A stretch of DNA of 14,428 nt from Chloromonas sp. AAM2 (lineage: Eukaryota; Chlorophyta; Chlorophyceae; Chlamydomonadales; Chlamydomonadaceae). Shown one piece after another: positions 1 to 9,100 of this stretch (position 1 is the first letter of the stretch; each line of letters starts with the position of its first letter). The notes beneath the pieces were generated by a model that was not told the DNA's origin, did no database searches, and saw only the letters and a list, made by a program, of their open reading frames with translations. Location of the stretch: assembly GCA_004335635.1 (NCBI GenBank), contig QAXH01002089.1, positions 1 through 14,428 on the forward strand. The letters run 5' to 3'. The translations under genes were made by a program, and so were the position numbers.

Positions 1-155
1 GCGCCCCCGTCGCCCCCGCCCCGCTTGCGCTGCGCAGCCGCTGCCGCAGCGGTGGCTGCTTCCACTGCCTCTGTCGCGCTCTCTACAGCTGCTGTGGCGT
101 CAGATAGCTGGTCTCGCAACCCAGCGGCCTCAGAATTGAGTGCAGCAATGGTTGC
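1..155 (-). CDS. Coiled-coil exon 24, partial at window edge
   Basis: The acceptor is ACATGCAG|GCA, in phase 0. About 51 residues run to the window edge without a stop. They begin ATIAALNSEAAGLRDQL, pass through an alanine run (about six Ala) and end QRKRGGGDGG. The basic, glycine-rich end suggests the rod is breaking up. The gene continues to the left of the window. Confidence 0.75.
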
Positions 156-3100
156 CTGCATGTCACCGTTCACAGCACCAAGTCAAACATTGCCAACCTC
201 TGCCAGGACCAAGGTACATGCACGTAACGGGATGGGATAGCATTTGGCATCACGTGATCACGCTTGACTGCGAACTGAAGGCAGCAAATGCAGCACTCAA
301 ACACCAGCCAGGAAATGTGACAATTCCTTATGTCCAAGCCTAGGGCAATGCTCATGAACAGGTGGCAAGAACTATCACCATTACGGTCTGGTGTGCGAAC
401 ATGAACATGAGCTAGAGGTTGCTTATCGGAACGAGCGGAGGTCGTACGATCGGCTGCCTCCTCAGCTCTTTTGGCTCTTGCTTGACAATACTCAGGCAAC
501 TGCACAGTACTTGGTAGCATCCGTTCATAGAGGTCCGTATGCACGCCACATTCGACTGCTTTTCCAAGCTGAAGGTACCATTCAGTACCAGCTAGAAGGG
601 TAACCATATACGCACCACTCGTTCACCAGCCAAAAACTAACAGGACTCTTGTTTGAACCCATATAGTGCACACACACCTGTGCTTGCCTCAGCTCCTGGC
701 TGGCTGCGGCCCTTGCTGACTGCGCAGCTGACAGTGCCGCTGAGCGCCTCTCCAGCTCCAGCCGCATGGCCGCGATGTCCTCTGATGCCGCCGCCGCTGT
801 GGGCGTGGTGGCGGCCGCCGCCCGGCCCCTGGCGGCCTCCAGCTCGTCCCTAAGGCGCTCCACCTCCCTAGACAGGATGGTGTACACCTCCTTGGCCTCG
901 TCCAGCTCACCTATGCGCTGAGCCTCAAGCTCCTGCACATGCATCGGATTCCGATTTGCTGCAGTTCTTCCATTGTCCTGGGGTTGCGGGACATATTGCC
1001 CGAGTCGACACAGATGTAAAAAAGACAACAACAACAACAACACACCTCAAGCTTCAGGGTTAGGGTTAGGGTTAGGGTTAGGGTTAGGGCCTTCATCTTT
1101 AGTTAGGGCCTTCATGCATTCTGTGCAGCTTCACCCTGCACAAACACCGCCCCCGCTTCACCGCCTGGTGACGTATGCTCAATCAAGCCACTCTTTGCAG
1201 GTCTGCGTGCAACAGCACGTTAGGGGGGAGTGCTGACGTTTGCCCTCTTACCTGTAGATTCTGTATTTGCCTGAGTGATGCCTCCATGCGGGCCTGCAGG
1301 GCGCTGGCCTCTGCCGCACTGGCTTCCGCTTGGTTGCGGGCGGTCTGCAGGTGGCGCAACAATTGACTCACACCGCGAGTATGTCATCTGAAACGAAGGC
1401 TTGCAGAGCAGCCACTTGTGCACTCAATGTAACAATTGCGGCACAGTCAGTGGTGGCAGCATTCCCAGTGGTGGCATGAGTGCATATGGCCTGCTCAGTT
1501 ACAGAGCACTCAATGGGTCAGCGGCAACAGACATCCACACATTGCATCTGAATTGGCGTCCCATCTAGGCATGCCAGCCCGGCCCAGCATACCCTGTCTC
1601 CCATCTTCTCGAGGTGTTTTCCTGCTGCCTGTGTAACACGGGCAACTGTGCAACATGGCCATCCAGACGTCCACGTGGTCCATCTCAACTGCCCAGCCCC
1701 TCTAGACATGCAACTGTGATCAGTGCGCCGGCCCCCAAGGCATGCCAACCCTGCCTGTTGTGCCCTCTCTCACCTCTGCCTCCGCCTCCTTCTCCACCAG
1801 CAGCTGCCTGGTGCGCTGCAGTGCCTCCTCGCTCGCACGCAGAGCCTCCACCTCCGCGCGGGCAGCGCGCAGCTGAGAACCAGCGGCCTCGGAAGCCTGA
1901 ACAGCGCAGGGAACGGGCGGCAGACAGGGACGTCGGCCAGGCCATGCCACGTCACGACAGTGCGAGGAGCAGGCCATAACAAAGGCTGTTTAGTCCAATG
2001 ATTGTTTGCTTTCTCATGTTTTCCAGGCAGGAGAAGACAGGTGACGCGCATCTGCGCATTTGCAGCATGTGGCTTGTCAGGGCCGCACCTGTTGCCTGGC
2101 GTTGGAGTCCCTCCGCTGGCCGTCCAGTTGCGCCAGCAGCACGTCCACCCTGGCCCTTGCCTCCGCCTCCGACACCTGCAGCTGGCGCAGCTGCTCGGCA
2201 GCCTCGGCAAGGCTCTGCAAGCAGACAGGAGACAGCACCAGGGAAAGCAAGGCTCAAGTCAGCCAGCACACACAGTTGAGGTTTATCTGGTGTGTGTGAC
2301 ACGCATGCTGATGGTTCCACAACGCACCCAACGGACTCGCCCACGTGCCAAAATATTCCGGCCGACCTGTTCGAGGCTCGTATGACATCATAGCAGAGTA
2401 GCTTGGGCCATCCGACTATCTGTCAAAGTAGTTCAATTCAGACCCGTGTCAGCAAGGGCACGAGGCCTAGGCTGGAAGCCAGACAACTCGGAATACAGCC
2501 AGTCCATGCACCGCAAGGCTGATGCACAACCGGTTTACAGGGCCGCTGTTGCTTGAAGGGCCGCTGTTGCTTGAACTTCACATGCCAAGACCAGCCATAG
2601 AACAACCTGTAAAACTGCTTTCTGCAGACCTCCCTGGCCTCATCCACAGCTACCCCTGTTACCTCTGTCTTGGCCGCCACCTCTGCCTGCAGGGCGGCCA
2701 TCATCTCGCTTGACGCTGCTGCCTGCCGCTCAGCCTGGCTGGCACGTGTCTGGGCAGTGGCAGAAGACCGGTCCTGCGCCAAGAGCAACACAACGCACCA
2801 ACGGTCAACCATTCTGAAGATAATCAAATGCTACCTTCAGGGCTCACGGCTCAAGTGAATCTTGTTTACAACAGCCTCAACAACAAACCTTCAACCAAGC
2901 ACTGAAAGCAGTTGGGAACTGCCGACACAAGCCCTCAAACCATGATCAAAAGACTAGAGAAATCCAGCTTGATCTCCATCAACAGTCAACAAAATGTTTG
3001 CCTGGTTTGAACTGCAGACAGTGGGAAGTTTGTCCTCTATTGTAACATGTTCCCCATACAACACAGCCCTTGCTTCTCACCTTGAACATCATGTTGACCT

Positions 3101-6100
3101 CCAAGGCCTCCAGCCTGACCAGTAGGTCGTCATTGGTTGCCTGCATGTCCCTGACCATGCCCTGCACGCTGACCAGGGTGGCCTTCGCCATGGTGAGGTC
3201 TCGCACCAGGGCTGACTCGCGGTCGCGGGAAGCAAGCAGCTCGGCGGAGAGACGGGACGCTTCCGCCTCCTTGGACTGAACAGGAACAAGGACAAGGACG
3301 GCAGGGGCGGTTCGAAAAGGCAGGCATAGCAGACTGTGGACCGCATAGCAGGCACAGCAAGGGTTGGAAAGGCATGCATAGCAGCCTGTAGTGAGTTCTG
3401 CTTCAAGAGTGGTGTGGACTCGCAGGTTGTGTTGAGCTTGCATGACAACGCTGTCAAAGGGGTGGCATCTGCTTTATGGCGGTCGCACCTCGAATGCGTC
3501 TGCCAGCACGCCCAGCTCTGACCGTATCTCCTCAAATGCCTCCACCTCGCTGCGCAACACCCCCAGGTCGCTCTCAAGCTCAGCCTGGGCTGCGTCCTGG
3601 GATGCTCGAAGGGCCTGTAAAGCACACACAGGGAGTCAGCCAGAGTTGAGGCTAGTGCATGGGCAAGGGTAACAACAGTGGCATGGCCGAGGGTGCGGCA
3701 TAGGCAGGCATGCAATGGTCGCAGAGCTTGTATATGCATGACATGGGCTGCCCTTGGCTAGCCCCGGCTTCCGGTGCAATGTGTGTGTGTGTGTGACCCG
3801 GGAGCGCTTTTTCATGCTATACGATGGAGCAATCATGTAAAGAATCTGCACAGCAGATGCTGGTCGCTGTGGCGCTCGCTTTGTTGACCACATGCGCCTT
3901 GCCACACATCCCCCTTGAAACGCTTTCACACCTGGAGATCGTTCAAGAGCGACCTCATCTTTTTCCCCTCAGAGGCCAATTCTTTCTTCTCCTCCTCCAG
4001 TGCGCTGACCAGCTCACGAGTTTCTGACAGTTCCTTGGCCATGCGTGCCTGCTCCATTCCAGCGGCCTCTGCCAGCTGCCTGCTAGACTCCTGCAACGCT
4101 CAAGCCAAGGCACACATGTGATGACCCTGTGCAGGTAATTGTGCCAGGAAGCCTGTCAGGCTGTGATAGAAGACACACACCTAGTAGCGGTCCAAAACCC
4201 ACCCCTTAAACTCCCTCCTTCCAGCTTGCAATGGCCGGGGCTTTGCCGTTTTGTGCCATTGCTGTGTGCCATTTGCTTGCTCGAACCAATCTCTGCTCCA
4301 AACGTCGACCAACCTAGCTGCGCTATGCATTTTCCGCCCTCCTTTCTGCCTGTGCCCCCACCTTGAGCTCCTCCACCTGCAGCTTGAGCCGCGATAGGTC
4401 CGAGGCGTACTGCTCCGACGCCGCCCTGCTGGCCTGCACGTGCACACACACAAGGCATAAGGCTGTCCAAGCAGAAAGCCGTTTGCCTTTTGTTTATGTT
4501 TTTTGCAAGTGCACACAAGGTAACTGTCGTGTTCAAAGCAGGCGACGGCCTACAGACGATGATCGACCATTGCTACTGAAGCCATACTGCTTAGATGGCA
4601 GGTGTTGGCTGACATGCAAGCTGTACCGTACCTGCAGCTCCTCTATGGCTGTCTGTCGCGCCGCCTGTGCCTCCTGCAGGCGCATGGCGGCGCTGGCCTG
4701 CACCTCGGCCAGCTTGGCGGCGGAGGCGGCCTGAACCTCCTGCAGCCGGGCAGCGGTGGCGGCCTGCGCAGGGGCACACAAAATCATACACAGCTGCTCG
4801 TACGCTATCCAATTGGCATGAGTAAAGCAAAGTTATGCGCTGTGGCGATGCCAACTGCCTATCCCAGACGCTTTCATAGGATGTCAAATTGACCAGGACA
4901 AGACGTTCCAAAAGACGACAACATGGGCACAAAACCAGCTATTTACATTGCCAGTGGCGTTGTGACATGTGTGGAGACACATGCAAACATGCAAACGCTT
5001 GCACCCCAAGCAGTTCGCACCTGTGCTTCCATAATTTTGGCAGCTGCTGCCTCCTCCGCCTCCACCAGCTTGACCTGAGCGGCTGCCTCCACCACTGCCA
5101 TCTTCTCAATGGCTGCCGCCTCAGCTGCTTTAATGGCTGCAGCCTCAGCAGCCTGCAGGAAACAACGCCCAGCAGCCAGCACAGCACAAGCGTAAACCAT
5201 ACGTGCATCTTGCAGGAGTCAGGTACGTGGCTTGCAGTGCAGCTTGACGTTCTGTCCAATGCCACCTGCTCAGAGAAAATCCCATGAATCTTTCACCAGC
5301 TACTCTATCATCATACAGGCAGAATCTTCCACAAGCTACTCTATCATCATACAGGCATAGGTACATGCTAGACTCTGCCAGTCCTATGGCGACCTGGCGA
5401 CTGACCTGGAGCGCTGTTGCCCGTTTTGCTGCCTCTTCAGCACCGCCTATGGCAGCTGTTGCTTCTGCCAGGGCTGCTGCGCTTGCTGCTGCCTTAGCCT
5501 CGGCTTCGGCCGCCCGCTTGTCAGCAGCCAGACGAGCCTCCTCCTTGTTCGCAATCTGAACACGTGCGACACACCGTGTGCACACCAGTAATGCAACATG
5601 CAGACGCATGTCATGCACTTGGCTTGCACGTCACACTCGCCAAGACCTGGCAAGGACGCCTGTTAAAGCAGTTGCTTTCTAGGCCCATCATTGCTTTCAA
5701 TGCTGACCGCCATGCATGCGCATCCAACGCACGTCTTTGCCAGCATGCTGCATGCTGCAAACTGGCTTTTGGACCCACCTTGAGCTGCAGCTCTGCGAGT
5801 TGCTTTGACATTGACTCCACCGCCTGTTCCGTGTCCGTTTTGCTTCTGGGGTCACTGGCCCCTGCCACCAGCTCTGCAGTGGCCTGACGATCCGCTGCAG
5901 CTGCAGCTGCCGCCTCCTTGGCCTCAGCAAGCGACCGCTCAGCAGCCTCACCTGCGGGAGACAAGCACCAGGCGTGGGCCATGGGGACAAGAAGCCAGAG
6001 CGTGCTGCATGCATGCTCCAAAAGGCCAGTTCATCACCAGAGGCCCTGACGGCGTGAGGCAAGCGGCCGAGATGCCAGCACGCATGCTCATGCAGGTCCA

Positions 6101-9100
6101 AAGCCCATTAGGTCCAGGAGCCGTGAGTTTGGCTGGTCAACATGCGATGAGATGACGGTGGCAGCCGTACCGTGCTTCTACAGCCCCAACGAATACAAAC
6201 ACCAGCAGTGCGCAGTACTCATGTTCACTATGGCAAGAAGTTGCATGACTGACACTTGACACCAGGCAGCCCATTGCTGCCGTACAGTAAGCCTGTTGCC
6301 AACTGCCACCAGTAGTGCTGCACTCTGAGTCCATGCTGCATGTGTGTGTGTGTGTGTGCATTGCCTACCGGCCTCCAGCGCAGCCACTCGCATGGCCTCT
6401 GCTCCCGCACGCGCCTCAGCCGCCTGCGCCTGTGCCGCCTCCACCTCCTGCTTCAACTGACGAGTGGTCTGCTGCAGCTGCTGCTTCAACGAGTTGGCCT
6501 CCTCAACGGCCTGCCAATGTCAACAGTTTACATGGAAATCGCAGCTGTTGTTAGCACTTGACCAGAACGTGCTGTGTTCACTGATTCCGTGCATGTGAGG
6601 GAAAACTAGTGGCAAGATTCCAAGAATGCGAGAGGAGACTAGTGGCAGCAGGGCCGTTGTGCGCAGTCCGTTCACGATTATGGTGACAGTCCCACGGGTA
6701 ATGGCCCCACGTGCATCTGATATCCTCACAGTGCGGCATAACATACACACCTGTGCACGTGCTGCCTCTGCTGCTGCTCGTGCTTCCTCCTGGGCTGCAG
6801 CCTTCTTGCGCGCTGCTTCTGCAGCCTGAGCCAGCTCAGTCGCTGACTCGGCCTTGTTTGAGAGATCCTTGAGCTTGGACTCAGCCTCAGTCAGGGCTGT
6901 CTCCTTTTCCTCAAGTTGAGACTGAAGGTTTTCAAGCTCGTCCTGCGTGGCATACATTGCATCAGGTGCTGCTGCTCAGGCCAGTAGATACAAGTGCAGC
7001 CTGTCCCTTGATCTGGTTGGTACTCTCTGCTCCTGCTTATCTGCGTTCTTGGCTGCCAGCAAGCTGGCTAGGCAGGTGCTGTGCCGCAAGCAACTCCTGT
7101 CATCAGTTTCACCCTTACTGTCCCTTACTGTAACCCTTGTGCCTGCACCTCACCTGAGCCGCTCTCAACGCCTGTCTCAACGACGTCATCTGCTTGTCAT
7201 CGGCAGCAGCACTGCCTGCGCCGCGGCCAAAGCCCTTGCTGCCCTTGCCCCTGCTGCTGACCTGCCGCCGCATCTTCTCCACGTCCGCCTCCACAGCGGC
7301 ATACTCAGCCAGCTGCTTGGCCAGGCGAGACTGGGCCTCCTAATAATTCAGAAGACACATGCACATGCACATGTGTGAGCATGCATGTGCGAACATACGC
7401 CAAACCTGGCTGGCCGGGGCACAAGTGAAGCTGGCGTATACGTATATCACTATGGTACAGTTGACGTACTGAAAGTGTTGACTTGTCCAGCGATGTAGTC
7501 ATGCCAGAATAGGGCCATTGTTGAAAGACAGGCAGACGACTTCCGGTCGTTACCGCTAGGATATATCCGTACCTGGACTTCCGCCCTAGCCCTGGACAGC
7601 TCAGCCTCCGCCGTTGCCCTGCCCTTCTGCGCCTCCGCCAGCTGCTCACTGAGCGCCTCTGTGAGCGCCTGCTGCTCCTTGGTGCTGCGCTTGGCCTCGT
7701 CAAGGGAGCTCTGCAGCTCCTGGTTACGAGCACGCGACTCCTCAAGCCGGTTCTGTTGTCAGGCAGACAGCAACACATTGTCAGGCGGACAGCAACACAT
7801 TGTCAGGCAGACAGAAACACATTGTCAGGCAGACAGAAACACATTGTGTGACACAAAGTGGCAAGCCGGTCATAGCGGACTCAAGAGTTCAAGAGCCTGC
7901 TCAACAGGGGCTTACACCACCCTGCCTATGCTCTCTATCTTTGTTTCCTGCACCGTATGCCTGTCACAGCCTGCGAGTGCGCTTGAGCACTTTTGGCCAC
8001 AAGAGCTTGGCCTGTCCAATGTTTCCCCCGGCTGATTTGCTGGGATCATCCCAGCTGTTTCAGACCAGCATGCGATGTGTGCAGAACCTGCACCTGCATC
8101 TCCGCCACTGCCTCCTTCATAGCCTGGCTGTCTCTCTCTTCAACCTCCTTGGCACGAGCTTCCAGCTCACGCGCCTGAGCCTTGAGACGGCTCTCAGCAG
8201 CTGACAGTGCAGACCTCAGGTCATTGATCTGAACTTTGAGCAAGCTGCTTTCATCGGCCTGCAAAACCACAGAACACGCGCCTGTGACTAAGCTAAGGTC
8301 GTCAGGCACTCGCTCACAACCTGTAATACTGTACAACATGTTCTCCTTGTCACGGGCCCATTTACCGTCGCTTGGTCTGCACTGGCACATGTCTCTGCAT
8401 GGCTGATCCTGGAGAGCAATGTGTCACCTCTGGTGTGAACAGCGACCTGGCTGTGGACATGCCAGCATGTAGTTCTGGTCCTGGCTGGCAGTGATCTGAA
8501 CGACTGCCCACCTGCTCCTTTCTGTTTGACACGACCAGTTCCTGCAGTCCCTCAATCAAGCTGTCCTGCTCCTCCATGTGCAGCTGCGAAGGCATGCAAG
8601 CACGGTCATGTAAGGCGACTGATGCTCGATGCAAATGCGACCAGACACATGCTCCATACTCCAAAAGCCATATCAATCACTCAAAACGCCTGTCTACAAA
8701 AGCTAAGTTGCCGCTGCAGAACGGCATGGGCAACTTGGCATCAGACAGAGAGCCTTGCCAGAAGACCCACCTGTAGCTCATCAATGATGGATACCTGCTG
8801 CTCCAGCAAGGCCACCTTTGACAGGGCCTCTTGCAGGGCAGCCTGAGCTCCTTTATCATCCACCTGGCAGAGTTCAGTGCAGTGCTAGCCTTGGCCGATA
8901 ATTATAGACACACTTCTCAGCGTATGATGTGCCCAAGGCATGCACGCGGTGTGTTTGCTGTGTTGTGACAGCATGAGCCACATCAGCAAAGTTCTGATGC
9001 GCTTTTTTTGTGTGTGCTGCCTGGCCGAACAGACTAGCCTTTTAAGCTGATCAAGGTTGTCAAAGGATAGATCTGTGCTGGCCATGCTGCAACTTCAACA

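Noticed and set aside
1718..2344. Long minus-strand frames over exons 20 and 21 rich in Arg, Cys and Gly
   Set aside because: These are out-of-frame shadows of GC-rich coiled-coil exons. The coil-like frame with proper splice sites is preferred.
2438..2662. Extension of exon 19 beyond the GTAACA donor
   Set aside because: The residues after the donor (Cys, Trp, Phe, His-rich) lose coiled-coil character. The second donor 36 bases on remains possible and is noted in the exon entry.
9035..9085. Possible first coding exon MASTDLSFDNLDQLKRL on the minus strand
   Set aside because: It would splice in phase 0 to 8863, but its donor GTCTGT is weak. Its acceptor does not fit in phase with exon 3, so it can only be an alternative start. 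It is kept as an alternative under the N-terminal finding.
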